Part shown: piece by piece, positions 15,278-23,966 of the stretch
How positions within the stretch are numbered: the first letter of the stretch is position 1
How the letters are laid out: each line of letters opens with the position of its first letter
NCBI GenBank assembly: GCA_964536805.1
Contig: CAZHYQ010000012.1
Span: 1-64,000 of the forward strand
Length of the DNA: 64,000 bases
Direction: 5' to 3'
Source of the DNA: Longilinea sp964536805
Lineage (GTDB): Bacteria; Chloroflexota; Anaerolineae; Anaerolineales; Anaerolineaceae
The notes under the pieces: generated by a model
Told to the model about the DNA's origin: nothing
Database searches by the model: none
What the model saw: only the letters and a program-made list of their open reading frames with translations
Made by a program: the position numbers and the translations under genes

Positions 15278-15760
15278 ATGAACGACGAACAGGCAGAAAA
15301 CCTGCGCGATTTAGTGGCCAGCCGATCCACGGCGGCGCTTGGCACGCTGCACGACGGCGCGCCGTACGTCTCGATGGTGCCCTTCGCCCTGCTGGCGGAC
15401 CTGCCCGCCTTTGTGCTGCACGTCAGCCGGCTGGCCGCGCACACCCGCGATATGCTGTCCGAGCCGCGCGTCAGCCTGCTGATCAGCGCCAGCGAGCAGC
15501 CCGGCACTTCGCCGCTGGCGCTGGCGCGCCTCACCATCCTGGGCACGGCTCGCCAACTGACCCACGACGCGCCGGAATATCCGGCCGCCCGCCTGGCCTA
15601 CCTGGCGCGCTTCCCCGATGCCGCGGCGCTTTTTTCGCTGGGCGATTTTTCGCTCTTCCTGATCCTCCCCGGCGAGGCGCGCTGGATCGCCGGGTTCGCC
15701 CAGGCGCGCACGCTCTCGGCGGCCGGGTTTGCGAAGGCAATGCGGGAGGGGAACGAGTGA
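15278..15760 (+). CDS. Pyridoxamine 5'-phosphate oxidase-like FMN-binding protein
   Basis: 160-residue split-barrel flavoprotein of the PNPOx/HugZ type. It opens with LRDLVASRSTAALGTLHDGAPYVSMVPFAL, the usual first strands of the fold with the substrate/FMN loop, followed by LHVSRLAAHTRDML and LTILGTARQL. These proteins bind FMN (or heme/F420) as dimers; the substrate cannot be told. RBS AAGGGAGCAG lies upstream. Part of the 14567-16262 operon. Confidence 0.82.
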   Translation: MNDEQAENLRDLVASRSTAALGTLHDGAPYVSMVPFALLADLPAFVLHVSRLAAHTRDMLSEPRVSLLISASEQPGTSPLALARLTILGTARQLTHDAPEYPAARLAYLARFPDAAALFSLGDFSLFLILPGEARWIAGFAQARTLSAAGFAKAMREGNE

Positions 15761-15782
15761 CGCCGGCCGTTGGGAAACAAAG

Positions 15783-16262
15783 ATGCGCCTTCCTGCCCTG
15801 ATCCTGGCCCTGTTGTTTTCCGTAGCCCTGGCAGCCTGTGGAGGGTTTGTGGACAACCCGACCGCCAACGATGCCACGCCGGTCATCCGCACCGACTTTA
15901 GCGACGAGGCCGCCTGGAAACAAATCAAGCGCGAGGTCGCGGCCGCCAATGCCTTGGGTTTTGCCGCCAACGTCCGGTTCATCGACGACAGGCAGTACGA
16001 CGGCTGGAGCGGGCAGGACTTATTGCAGGGCCTGCCGGACCTGGCGGATTACGGCTGCGTCTTTGTGGCCGATTCAGCCGCCATGTCCTCCGCGGAACAC
16101 CACCTGCTGGTGCTCGATCCATTCAACCCGGACGGGCCGACCTTTCGCGTGATCCCGTTGGAGGCCTGGGGCGTGGAAAACAACCTGGCCATTGCCAATA
16201 TGGATTACAGCGAATTCGCCGGGGCAGCGGACGCGGACGGCGTTTTCAGGGGGTTTAAATAG
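15783..16262 (+). CDS. DUF6924 protein with lipoprotein signal
   Basis: 159-residue predicted lipoprotein. A signal peptide (LPALILALLFSVALAAC) ends in lipobox LAAC. The rest is a DUF6924-type domain: VIRTDFSDEAAWKQI, VRFIDDRQYDGW, FVADSAAMSSAEHHLLVLD, VIPLEAWGVENNLAIANMDY and a final DGVFRGF. DUF6924 is usually a small cytoplasmic protein, so export is unusual. Start 15783 is chosen because earlier in-frame codons overlap the previous gene. Function unknown; last gene of its operon. Confidence 0.78.
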   Translation: MRLPALILALLFSVALAACGGFVDNPTANDATPVIRTDFSDEAAWKQIKREVAAANALGFAANVRFIDDRQYDGWSGQDLLQGLPDLADYGCVFVADSAAMSSAEHHLLVLDPFNPDGPTFRVIPLEAWGVENNLAIANMDYSEFAGAADADGVFRGFK

Positions 16263-16639
16263 AAGGGACACAACACGGGTTGTGAGCCGGTAAGGATATG
16301 CCTGAAAAATGCAGCGCCTGTCTGAATGGGGAGGCTCTTTTGATTTGCGGGATGGGGGCTGGGACGGACTATTAAATAGCCCCGTGAACCCAATGTGTAT
16401 CTTTTAATGTGATTCTAAATTGCCCGCGTATATTAATATTGTCTATCAAATTTATCATATATAAGTTTTCTTCAAGTCGTTTTATGGAATAGTTGCCGTA
16501 GGTCAAGAGTCTATATAAACAATGGATCATCCCCCTGGCTGGGGCTTCGTTCGGCTCAGCCGCACCGCCTCTGCCGGAATTGTGAATTCAAAAATCTATG
16601 GATCGCATGCAACCATCGCCATAGGCGAAAGAGAGAAAG
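16263..16639. other. Intergenic region with terminator, AT-rich
   Basis: Contains the box CCGGTAAGGAT followed by a weak terminator hairpin (about 16312-16340, AGCGCCT / AGGCTCT then TTTTG). After it comes about 130 bases of AT-rich DNA (16380-16520) with TATATTAATATT-like sequence that may hold the promoter of the next gene. No coding sequence is supported. Confidence 0.5.
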
Positions 16640-17581
16640 ATGAAAACCAGAAGGATCACAGGCCTTTTGCTTGTCGCGCTGACGCTATTCCTCGCCGCCT
16701 GCGCAGGTCAGCCGTCCACCCGGGCCGCCGCCACGCCGACCCTTGCGCCCCAGCCGACTGCCATTGCCAGCCAGGCTGCCGCGACGCCCACGGCAGCGCC
16801 CCAGCCAAGCGCGACTGCCTCGGCCGGGCCCCAGGGACCTGTGGGCATCATCGCGATCGGGCACTCGGGCTTGACCGGCGAGAGTTCGGACCCCAACCGC
16901 ACGCCCGGACAGCCCGCCCTGGATAACTCCTGGGCCACCGGCAATTCGCCTAAAGTCAACAGCGTTTACAAACGCCTGGCGGCCATCGAACCCGAAATCG
17001 TCGGGCATGTCGCCAACGAGGCGGTTGGCGGCTCGCTCGCCTCCAACCTGGCCGGCCAGGCACGCGCAGCACTGCAAAAAGTGCCCAGGCCGCAATTGGT
17101 GATTATCCAGACCATCGATAACGATATTCGCTGCGACGGCAGCGACCAGAATTTCATCAAGGGCTTTGGCAATTCTGTGGCTGAAGCGCTGGATATCATC
17201 GTCAAGGCGTCGCCGGACAGCAAAATCCTGATCGTCAGCCAGCCCGGACGGCCGGCAACCAACGCAGCCGCGGTGGCAGGCGACCCCGCAGCGGTCGACA
17301 AAATCAAAGGCAGCGGGATGTGCGCCATGTTCAACCCGGACGGGAGCATGAACCAGGAGCACATCGCCACCCTGACCGGCATCATCGAAAGCTACGAGGC
17401 CGAACAGGCGCGCGTGTGCGGCCTGGTGCCGCAGTGCCATACGGACGGCGGCGCCTTTGCCAGCTACATCGATGACATCTCGCGCATGACGCCTGACCTG
17501 GGCCACCTGACCGTGGCAGGCCAGGCCCGCCTGGCGGAGATCATCTGGCCGGTGGTCACCGACCTGCTCGGCTTGAAATAA
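16640..17581 (+). CDS. SGNH/GDSL-type hydrolase, lipoprotein
   Basis: 313-residue exported hydrolase. Signal peptide with lipobox LAAC (residues about 18-21), then a Thr/Pro/Gln/Ala-rich linker to residue about 65. The SGNH domain starts at GIIAIGHSGLTG, where the Ser is the likely nucleophile of block I. It ends with DLGHLTVAGQARLAEIIWPVV, the block V Asp-x-x-His pair. VIIQTIDNDIRC is in the block III position, with Asn/Asp of oxyanion type. Probable esterase acting on surface or extracellular carbohydrate or lipid esters; substrate not deducible. Monocistronic with a terminator directly after. Confidence 0.8.
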   Translation: MKTRRITGLLLVALTLFLAACAGQPSTRAAATPTLAPQPTAIASQAAATPTAAPQPSATASAGPQGPVGIIAIGHSGLTGESSDPNRTPGQPALDNSWATGNSPKVNSVYKRLAAIEPEIVGHVANEAVGGSLASNLAGQARAALQKVPRPQLVIIQTIDNDIRCDGSDQNFIKGFGNSVAEALDIIVKASPDSKILIVSQPGRPATNAAAVAGDPAAVDKIKGSGMCAMFNPDGSMNQEHIATLTGIIESYEAEQARVCGLVPQCHTDGGAFASYIDDISRMTPDLGHLTVAGQARLAEIIWPVVTDLLGLK

Positions 17582-17627
17582 GGCGCACCGGGTTGCGAGC
17601 CGGCGAGGAGAGGGGTGAAGGTTGAAG

Positions 17628-17655
17628 CGCCTTCCTGAATAGGAGGGCGTTTTTT
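17628..17655 (+). terminator. Terminator after the SGNH hydrolase gene
   Basis: Stem CGCCTTCCT / AGGAGGGCG with loop GAAT, then six T. Preceded by a variant (GAGCCGGCGAGGAG) of the CCGGTAAGGAT box. Confidence 0.75.
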
Positions 17656-17982
17656 GTTGCACCTTAATTGAGAATAGATATTATTATTAGCAGTGGGAAA
17701 GTCGATAACAAAAAACGGGGCGTTCATAAGGGAATGCGCCCAACTGGCTTTTATTTTGGCGGGACGGTTGAGCGAAAGGCAATGGGTCAATTAGCTTTCA
17801 GGGATTTGTTTTTTTGCCTGCATATTGATAATTAATATCAACTTATTTTATATACAATCATTTCTAATTGTAGTACCAGGTAAATCAAATAGATCAACGA
17901 GACGTATAATTACTAATAGGCACACTCATGAAATTTATGTCAACATAAACAAGTTCTTTTCGAATTATCACAGAGGTAAACA
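17656..17982. other. AT-rich left edge of the defence-gene island
   Basis: From here base composition drops sharply. It holds a small inverted repeat TGATA-ATTAA-TATCA near 17825, a TATAAT near 17906 as possible -10, and an AGAGG RBS before the gene at 17983. No gene is supported. No clear direct repeat or att site marking the island edge was found by eye. Confidence 0.45.
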
Positions 17983-18516
17983 ATGGAATTGCAATCTGAC
18001 GAAAATAATCCTATTGATTTACTTAAATTCTTCTATTCTCAATCGAAAGATGAAATTGTGTTCCTCCGCAAGCGCCAAGATAAAATTTTCGCTTGGTCAA
18101 GTAATTTACTGGTTGCATTCATTGGAATACTACTAATAATTGATTCGTCCAAAGAATTAGCTTGGGGGAAGTTAGGTTTAATTGGGAGACTCACCGCATC
18201 AATAGCGGTTATTGCAATTACAGTTTTTTCAGTACGTTGGCAAGAGAGAAATCGAACTTGGCAAGAAGAAAATAAAACCGTTGTCAATAGAATAGCCATA
18301 TTGCTTCACTGTTTTGACGAAGGTTATTTTCAAGCAGGTGAAAATAGAGAATTATCAAATGTTACATTATTTCCAAAACGCTGGAATAATGAAGATCCTG
18401 AATATCGTAAAATGAATAAAAACGTTTGGGAAAAATTACTACCAATAAATAACCTGTCTATTACTTATCTGCTTAGTATTTTGGCAATCATCCTAATTTG
18501 GTTGCAAAAAAACTAA
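17983..18516 (+). CDS. Three-helix membrane protein next to HNH nuclease
   Basis: 177-residue membrane protein, not recognised. Helices: about residues 36-55 (FAWSSNLLVAFIGILLIID), 66-82 (IGRLTASIAVIAITVF) and 158-174 (LSITYLLSILAIILIWL). A charged cytosolic loop of about 70 residues lies between helices 2 and 3 (WQERNRTWQEENKTVV…). The layout recalls SLATT-like small membrane effectors of defence systems, but I cannot show homology. Codon use is strongly AT-rich, unlike neighbours before 17.6 kb and after 20.5 kb. Only 19 bases separate it from the HNH gene, so the two are almost surely one operon. Confidence 0.7.
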   Translation: MELQSDENNPIDLLKFFYSQSKDEIVFLRKRQDKIFAWSSNLLVAFIGILLIIDSSKELAWGKLGLIGRLTASIAVIAITVFSVRWQERNRTWQEENKTVVNRIAILLHCFDEGYFQAGENRELSNVTLFPKRWNNEDPEYRKMNKNVWEKLLPINNLSITYLLSILAIILIWLQKN

Positions 18517-18535
18517 TAACCATCGAAAAATAACC

Positions 18536-19423
18536 ATGCAAAGATCACTTTTTGAGGGACGTTTTTTTCAAACTTATTATTTTGCGAATGCAATAACTAA
18601 TATATTACGCAATCAATTTGATTACCTGCGGGATCTCAATGATTTTTATACCGATGATAAATTTCTGTCCCTTATTCAACCATTCCAAAAGTTTTCCGCC
18701 TTACATTGGTTTATCGAATTTGTAGTTGACGCAATCATTACCGATGAAATCAATGCCATTCAATTAGATATGCGACAAGATTCAGCATTTAGAAATGAAA
18801 ATTATTTTGGTGAATTTGGAAAACTACACCCAAGTATTTTACCAATCAATGAAGCATTAACATATTATGGAATAAACCACATTTCGTTTCAGGATTGGCT
18901 AAAAAAGCACGATAAAGACTTTCTAGAAGCCGGAGACGAAGATGTTACAGAATACTACAACAACCTTAGATTTGAAGGACAATTAGATTCCCTTTTAGAA
19001 AAGGCCGTTCAAGAAGTATTTTTTGTGATCTTTCAAAATCGGCAACTATTACTTTTATTCAATGAAATGATGGCAAGTCAGATGGAGTTATTTCGGTCAG
19101 TCGATATAAACAAAATTGACATCGAGTATCGAGTTCTTTTTTCATCGCCTGGTGTTTTGAAACGAGTAAACATACCGAAATGGGTACAAAGAGCAGTCTA
19201 TTATCGAGACCGTGGACTTTGTACTATTTGCCATTGTGATTTATCGGGTGAATTAAATATAAGCAATCGAGACAATTTCGACCATATAATCCCACTTGCA
19301 AAAGGTGGTTTGAATGATGTAAGTAATATTCAGTTATTGTGCCAAACCTGCAATCTAAAAAAAAGAGACATTGAAATAACGACATCAGATTTTTATGAAA
19401 ACTGGTATTCTATGACAGAATGA
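18536..19423 (+). CDS. HNH endonuclease with uncharacterised N-terminal domain
   Basis: 295-residue protein. The last 90 residues are an HNH nuclease: IPKWVQRAVYYRDRGLCTIC, Asp249-His250 in DNFDHIIPLAKGG, Asn264, and the structural zinc Cys pairs Cys229/Cys232 and Cys269/Cys272 (LLCQTCNLKKRD). The N-terminal 200 residues are helical and Phe/Asp/Glu-rich and not recognised; they are probably a sensor or partner-binding domain. AT-rich and paired with the membrane protein 19 bases upstream. HNH nucleases in such islands often cut phage or host DNA, but no defence role is proven for this architecture. Confidence 0.85.
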   Translation: MQRSLFEGRFFQTYYFANAITNILRNQFDYLRDLNDFYTDDKFLSLIQPFQKFSALHWFIEFVVDAIITDEINAIQLDMRQDSAFRNENYFGEFGKLHPSILPINEALTYYGINHISFQDWLKKHDKDFLEAGDEDVTEYYNNLRFEGQLDSLLEKAVQEVFFVIFQNRQLLLLFNEMMASQMELFRSVDINKIDIEYRVLFSSPGVLKRVNIPKWVQRAVYYRDRGLCTICHCDLSGELNISNRDNFDHIIPLAKGGLNDVSNIQLLCQTCNLKKRDIEITTSDFYENWYSMTE

Positions 19424-19579
19424 AGCGTGTTTATTATTGGTTGAACGTAGCTTTTAATGCAGTTGAGCTACCGGGAACGCTCCGCGATTTCAGGTTTCTT
19501 TTTGCACCCGCTTCGCCATTGGTCATACAAGCCATCGGGTTTCGCCTCACAAATGGGGAATTGATAGGAGATAAATAGA

Positions 19580-20395
19580 ATGCTTTTTAGTCACCGTAAG
19601 GGTTACAAACCCGTATCCAATATTATTCAACGTGATGGAATGAGTGAGGAACTTCGTAACTCACTTTGGAATGTTCTAGACCTCGGTGTTTGGAAGAGGA
19701 AGGATTTCCTGTCAAATCCGTTCAACGAGGAAATATCTGGAATGGCAATATATAGCATGATTCTGTGGCACAATTATTTTAAGAAACCGGTAGATTTACG
19801 TCCTGATTCGTCTTATAAAATCCTAAAGGTCATCCGTGATTATTTTTTCTCATGTGAGTGGCATGAGGTCTATGATTTTGTTGAATTTACACTTTCGTAT
19901 GAAAAAGATAATAAACTAACAGAATTTGTGAACGAAGTTCTTGAAAGGGAGTTGTCTGCTTATCGGTATGTAGATAATTTATTTACGGATATAACAGATG
20001 AGCTTGAAATTAATATGTTACAAGAAACATTAGGAGACAAGGACTTCCCAGGTGTTTCAAACCACCTCAAGCGAGCTTTGGAACTTCTCAGTGATCGCGA
20101 GAGACCTGACTATAGAAATTCAATTAAAGAATCAATTTCTGCGGTGGAAAGTCTTGCAAAGACCATTACAGGAAAGCCAAAAGCTGCCTTAGGAGAAGCC
20201 CTAAGTGTTTTGGGAAAGAAAAAAGAATTTCATCCAGCATTATTGGATGCTTTTTCAAGACTTTATGGTTATACAAGTGATGAAGGAGGGATAAGACATT
20301 CAATGTTGGAGGATCCGAAACTCACTGCATCCGATGCGAAATTTTTCCTTATTTCATGCACATCCTTTATAAATTATTTAAAATCAAAAATGTAA
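19580..20395 (+). CDS. AbiJ-like abortive infection protein
   Basis: 271-residue protein with an AbiJ_N4-type N-terminus (FSHRKGYKPVSNIIQRDGMS followed by EELRNSLWNVL). A helical C-terminal region contains ISAVESLAKTITGKPKAALG, and GIRHSMLED looks like the R-x(n)-H catalytic signature of HEPN ribonucleases. AbiJ-family proteins are abortive-infection effectors thought to degrade RNA. RBS TAGGAGA lies upstream. It has the same AT-rich composition as the two genes before it, but is separated by a 156-base spacer of more ordinary composition, so it is probably its own unit within the island. Confidence 0.75.
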   Translation: MLFSHRKGYKPVSNIIQRDGMSEELRNSLWNVLDLGVWKRKDFLSNPFNEEISGMAIYSMILWHNYFKKPVDLRPDSSYKILKVIRDYFFSCEWHEVYDFVEFTLSYEKDNKLTEFVNEVLERELSAYRYVDNLFTDITDELEINMLQETLGDKDFPGVSNHLKRALELLSDRERPDYRNSIKESISAVESLAKTITGKPKAALGEALSVLGKKKEFHPALLDAFSRLYGYTSDEGGIRHSMLEDPKLTASDAKFFLISCTSFINYLKSKM

Positions 20396-20526
20396 GTGCG
20401 TCGGGTCTATTACGCATTTCTTAAACGTGCCGCCTCCTCACCCTCACCCCCCACCCGCACCCCAATCTTCCGTATAATAAGTCATCAAGCCGGGCTGCAA
20501 ACTGCTGCGCCGTGCCCGCATAACGG

Positions 20527-21075
20527 ATGGCTGACAAATCCTACTTCCCCCTGACCCTCGACACGCTGCGTTCCCTGGGCGGCTGGGTCGCCGATTGCGC
20601 CGAACGCGCCCTGCCGTTGTTCGAATGCTATGCCCCCGGCGACCCGCGTCCGCGCGCCGCGATCGAGGGCATCCGTGAATTTGCCGCCGGCGGCAGGCGC
20701 ACCGCGCAACTGCGTACGCTGGCCCTGGCAGCCCTGGCTGCCGCGCGTGAAATCAACGATCCCGCCGCGGCCGCCGCCGCCCGCGCCGCCGGGTTGGCGG
20801 CTGCCTCAGCCTACACCCATCCCCTGGCCGATGCGCAGCAGACCAAGCACATCCTCGCCCCGGCGGCCTATGCCGCGCTGGCGCTCGAACTCGAAGGCGG
20901 CGATGAAACGATTGGCGAGGCCGAGCTGCACCGGGCGATTGAATCCGTCCCGGTTGAAGTGCGCGATCTGCTGCTGCAGATGCCCGCCCGTCCGCCCGGC
21001 AAAAGCCGCGCCGACCGGCTGATGGCGTTGTTGGACGCGGGCATGCGCGCCCCGAGCATACCAGGCGAGGTCTGA
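20527..21075 (+). CDS. Imm5-like putative immunity protein
   Basis: 182-residue Ala-rich helical protein. VADCAERALPLFE and the following DPRPRAAIEGIREFA, then the AAREIN…AAARAAGLAAASAYTHPLA helix run, match the Imm5-like family of putative immunity proteins as I know it. No toxin gene with which it would pair is seen nearby. High GC, so it lies outside the AT-rich island. A TATAAT at 20474 may be its -10. Proteins of this family also occur widely without toxins, so a true immunity role is uncertain. Confidence 0.65.
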   Translation: MADKSYFPLTLDTLRSLGGWVADCAERALPLFECYAPGDPRPRAAIEGIREFAAGGRRTAQLRTLALAALAAAREINDPAAAAAARAAGLAAASAYTHPLADAQQTKHILAPAAYAALALELEGGDETIGEAELHRAIESVPVEVRDLLLQMPARPPGKSRADRLMALLDAGMRAPSIPGEV

Positions 21076-21106
21076 GCCGGTAAATCGGCGCGCTCCTGTC
21101 TGAATC

Positions 21107-21140
21107 AATCCCGCCAGAATGCGCTTCGGGCGGGATTTTT
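21107..21140 (+). terminator. Terminator after the Imm5-like gene
   Basis: Perfect 9-bp stem AATCCCGCC / GGCGGGATT with a 13-base loop, then TTTTT. A CCGGTAAA variant of the recurring box lies at 21077. Confidence 0.8.
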
Positions 21141-21358
21141 CAATCCGCTCCCGCCGCCCGCATACCTGTTCCGGGCGCGTCACAAGCCAAAACGCATTCT
21201 GTCACGGTTTTTGTCACGTTGGGCGTGACCCATGCCGGGCTGAAAGCGAATACTATGTCAAATAATCGCTCATTCACTTTTATGGCAGTCCTGCCCGCCT
21301 GTGCGCTTTGCCTGCAAACGAGTCGGCGGAGCGAAGGGCTGCCCGGCATGGAGAATCA

Positions 21359-23533
21359 ATGAAAATCAAACCATCGTCCCGCCTCAACCGCCTGATCTGT
21401 GCTTTATTGTGCCTGGTTGTTTTATTGGCCGCGCCGGCGCAGCGGGTTAACGCCGCCGGAAACCGCTATTATGTGCGCGGCAACGGCGGCAGCGACAGCA
21501 ACAACGGCACCAGTTGGGCGCAGGCTTTTAAGAACCTGCAAAAAGCGCTCACAACCGCCTCTTCAGGCGATGAAATCTGGGTGGCCGCGGCTGTGTATTA
21601 TCCCGATAACGGCGGCCCCTATCCCCTCGATTCGCGGGATGCCAAATTCATCCTGATCAATAACCTCAAAGTCTACGGCGGGTTTGCCGGCACCGAAAGC
21701 GATCTGTCGCAGCGCAACCTGGACGCCAATCCGACCATCCTGAGCGGCGATGTGGACAACAATGACGTGAATGGTGACGGCGATTTCATCGCCAACACCG
21801 TCAACGATCTGGTCGGGGCGAACGCCTATCACGTGGTGGTCGCCAGCGGCACCAGCAGCACAGCGTTGTTGGACGGTTTTATCATCACGGCTGGCCAGGC
21901 GGATTCCAACAATGCCTCCGATGGGCAGGGGGCTGGATTGTTCAGCTACAACGGAAACCCCACCTTGCGCAACCTCACCTTCCAGGGGAACTCCGCCCTG
22001 TTGGGAGGCGGCATCTACAGCCAGGACGGCCAGTTAACCGCTTCCAATATCCGCTTTATCAACAACGACGCCCAGAACGCCGGCGGCGGTTGGTGGAATC
22101 AGGGCGAAAGCAGCCTGGCTGGCGGGTTGTTCAGCGGCAATCGAGCCGGCACGGCTGGCGGCGGCATGATGGTGCTGGGCACATCCACCCAGGGCGGGCC
22201 CAGCCTCGTGAACGTGACCTTTACCGCCAACTCGGCGTCCAACGGCGCCGGACTGGCAAATGATGGCAGCAACCTCAGTCTGTCGAAAACCAACTTCGGC
22301 ATCAATACGGCCACCGTGCGCGGCGGAGGCATTGACAGCCAGGGGGCGGGTTCGCCCACGCTCAGCGAGGTGTCCTTCAACAGCAATTCCGCTGCCAACG
22401 GGGGCGGCATCGCCACCTCCGCTGGTAGCAATCCCAGCCTGACGCTGGTCAATTTCAACGCAAACCAGGCCAGTTTCGGCGCAGGCATGCAAAATGACGG
22501 CACCAGCCCGACCCTGTTCAGCAGTACCTTCAGCGCCAACATCGCCACCAACGGCGGCGGGGGCATGATGAATATCAACGGCGCGGCGCCTTCCATCGAA
22601 ATGACCACGTTCAGCGGCAACCAGGCCGATACCGGCGGGGGCATGTATGACGACAACAGCAATCCGGTCATCAAGAATGTCGATTTTCTCAATAACATTG
22701 CCACCAGCAGCGCCACCGGCGGCGGCGGCATGTTTAACCAGTCCAGCAGTCCCAGCCTGAGGCGGGTGAAGTTTAGCGGCAACCAGGCCAACAGCGGCGC
22801 CGGCGGCGGCATCTACAACTACCTCAGCAGCAGCCCGGCCGTCACCGATGCCAGCTTCAGCGGGAATTCCGCGCTCAACGGCGGCGCCATTCGCAACCAC
22901 TTCAACAACCAGTCGGTGCTGACCAACGTGACCTTTGCCGGCAATGAAGCCCAGTATGGCGGCGCCGTATCCAACGATACCAGCACGCCGGCCTTCTACA
23001 ACGTCACTTTTGCCAATAACTTTGCAAACCAGGGCGGCGGCATGAATAATTATCAGAGCAGCCCAAGCCTGTGGAATGTAACATTCTTTGGAAATGCCGC
23101 CCAGGGGGTTGACCAGGGAGGCGGCCTGTATAACAGCACTTCCAGTGCGCCATTCCTGCGCAACGTCATCCTGTCGGGCAGCACCAATGGCGACTGCGTC
23201 AACGGCGCAGGCGGGGCGATCACCGGCTGGTACAGCCTGATCCAGGATACCGGCGCGCGGGCCTGCGGCGCTGTCAATGGCAACCAGGGCTTCAAGGTGG
23301 GCGTCAACCCGCTGCTCGGCGTTTTAGCCAATAACGGGGGTTTCGGCCAGACCTTTGCGCCAGGACCCGGTTCGCCGGCCATCGATGCGGTCATCGATAA
23401 CACCTGCATGACCCAGCTCGACCAGCGCGGCTTCAGCCGATTTCTGGACGGCGACCACAACGGCAGCGCGATCTGCGATATGGGCGCGGTCGAGGCCGGT
23501 TCCTGGCTCTTTCTTCCTTTGATTACGCGATAA
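21359..23533 (+). CDS. Secreted parallel beta-helix protein, choice-of-anchor Q type
   Basis: 724-residue exported protein. An N-terminal signal peptide (LICALLCLVVLLAAPAQRVNA) leads to a long right-handed beta-helix. Its turns carry GGG and NNF/GN motifs (for example SALLGGGIYSQ, ANQASFGAGM, GNQADTGGGMYDD), as in Pmp/pectate-lyase-like surface proteins. The C-terminus has the choice-of-anchor Q pattern (NPLLGVLANNGG, GSPAIDAV, DQRGFSR, CDMGAVE) and ends with WLFLPLITR. A similar hydrophobic tail (FIPFVMR) ends the protein at 46343. It may bind or cleave polysaccharide, or simply be an adhesin; no catalytic residues are identified. Confidence 0.85.
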   Translation: MKIKPSSRLNRLICALLCLVVLLAAPAQRVNAAGNRYYVRGNGGSDSNNGTSWAQAFKNLQKALTTASSGDEIWVAAAVYYPDNGGPYPLDSRDAKFILINNLKVYGGFAGTESDLSQRNLDANPTILSGDVDNNDVNGDGDFIANTVNDLVGANAYHVVVASGTSSTALLDGFIITAGQADSNNASDGQGAGLFSYNGNPTLRNLTFQGNSALLGGGIYSQDGQLTASNIRFINNDAQNAGGGWWNQGESSLAGGLFSGNRAGTAGGGMMVLGTSTQGGPSLVNVTFTANSASNGAGLANDGSNLSLSKTNFGINTATVRGGGIDSQGAGSPTLSEVSFNSNSAANGGGIATSAGSNPSLTLVNFNANQASFGAGMQNDGTSPTLFSSTFSANIATNGGGGMMNINGAAPSIEMTTFSGNQADTGGGMYDDNSNPVIKNVDFLNNIATSSATGGGGMFNQSSSPSLRRVKFSGNQANSGAGGGIYNYLSSSPAVTDASFSGNSALNGGAIRNHFNNQSVLTNVTFAGNEAQYGGAVSNDTSTPAFYNVTFANNFANQGGGMNNYQSSPSLWNVTFFGNAAQGVDQGGGLYNSTSSAPFLRNVILSGSTNGDCVNGAGGAITGWYSLIQDTGARACGAVNGNQGFKVGVNPLLGVLANNGGFGQTFAPGPGSPAIDAVIDNTCMTQLDQRGFSRFLDGDHNGSAICDMGAVEAGSWLFLPLITR

Positions 23534-23732
23534 TGGGAGCATAATTACTTTCGTCTCCTGTTGGCTCTCTTGCGCCGGGTTGGGTGTTTGAAACAAGTGG
23601 GTGCGTCCCAATCACTGAATGACCCGTCAAGAGCCGCGCCGATCAGGTCATCTGGGGGATAACACCGGTAAACAGCGGACAGCGCCTGCACGAGCCGTGC
23701 AGACGCTGTGTGCTTTGCTCATAACCTCTGCT

Positions 23733-23966
23733 TTATTTTTTTGACTCCCCGATGACCGCGTAATCAAAGACCTCGCCGATTGTCACGCCGAACGCGTCGG
23801 CGATGCGGAAGGCCATTTCCAGCGAGGGCGAGTATTTGCCCGCCTCGATGGCGATGATGGTCTGGCGCGATACCCCGGCCTTTTCGGCCAGTTCCAGCTG
23901 GGTCATCTCGTTGGCAAAAAAGCGCAGCCGGCGGATGTTGTTGGTAATTTCGAATTTTTTAGGCAT
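23733..23966 (-). CDS. Xre-family HTH regulator
   Basis: 77-residue DNA-binding protein of the compact YdzK type: NIRRLRFFANEMTQLELAEKAGVSRQTI then EAGKYSPSLEMAFRIADAFG forms the Cro/Xre HTH, with a short C-terminal tail. Start at 23966 overlaps the last 8 bases of the upstream membrane-protein gene, so the two are translationally coupled. Regulators paired with a DUF2178-like membrane protein are common in bacteria and archaea. The inverted repeat at the operon promoter (24501-24530) is the natural target. Confidence 0.88.
   Translation of the reverse strand: MPKKFEITNNIRRLRFFANEMTQLELAEKAGVSRQTIIAIEAGKYSPSLEMAFRIADAFGVTIGEVFDYAVIGESKK

Noticed and set aside
16685..17662. Long minus-strand open frame opposite the SGNH hydrolase gene
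   Set aside because: Low-complexity, Gly/Arg/Ala-biased translation caused by GC-rich codons of the plus-strand gene; no motifs.
22000..23100. Repetitive GGCGGCGGC/AACAGC-type sequence that might suggest a repeat array or CRISPR
   Set aside because: It is codon-level repetition of beta-helix turns inside an intact gene; units vary in length and sequence, with no constant repeat plus unique spacers.
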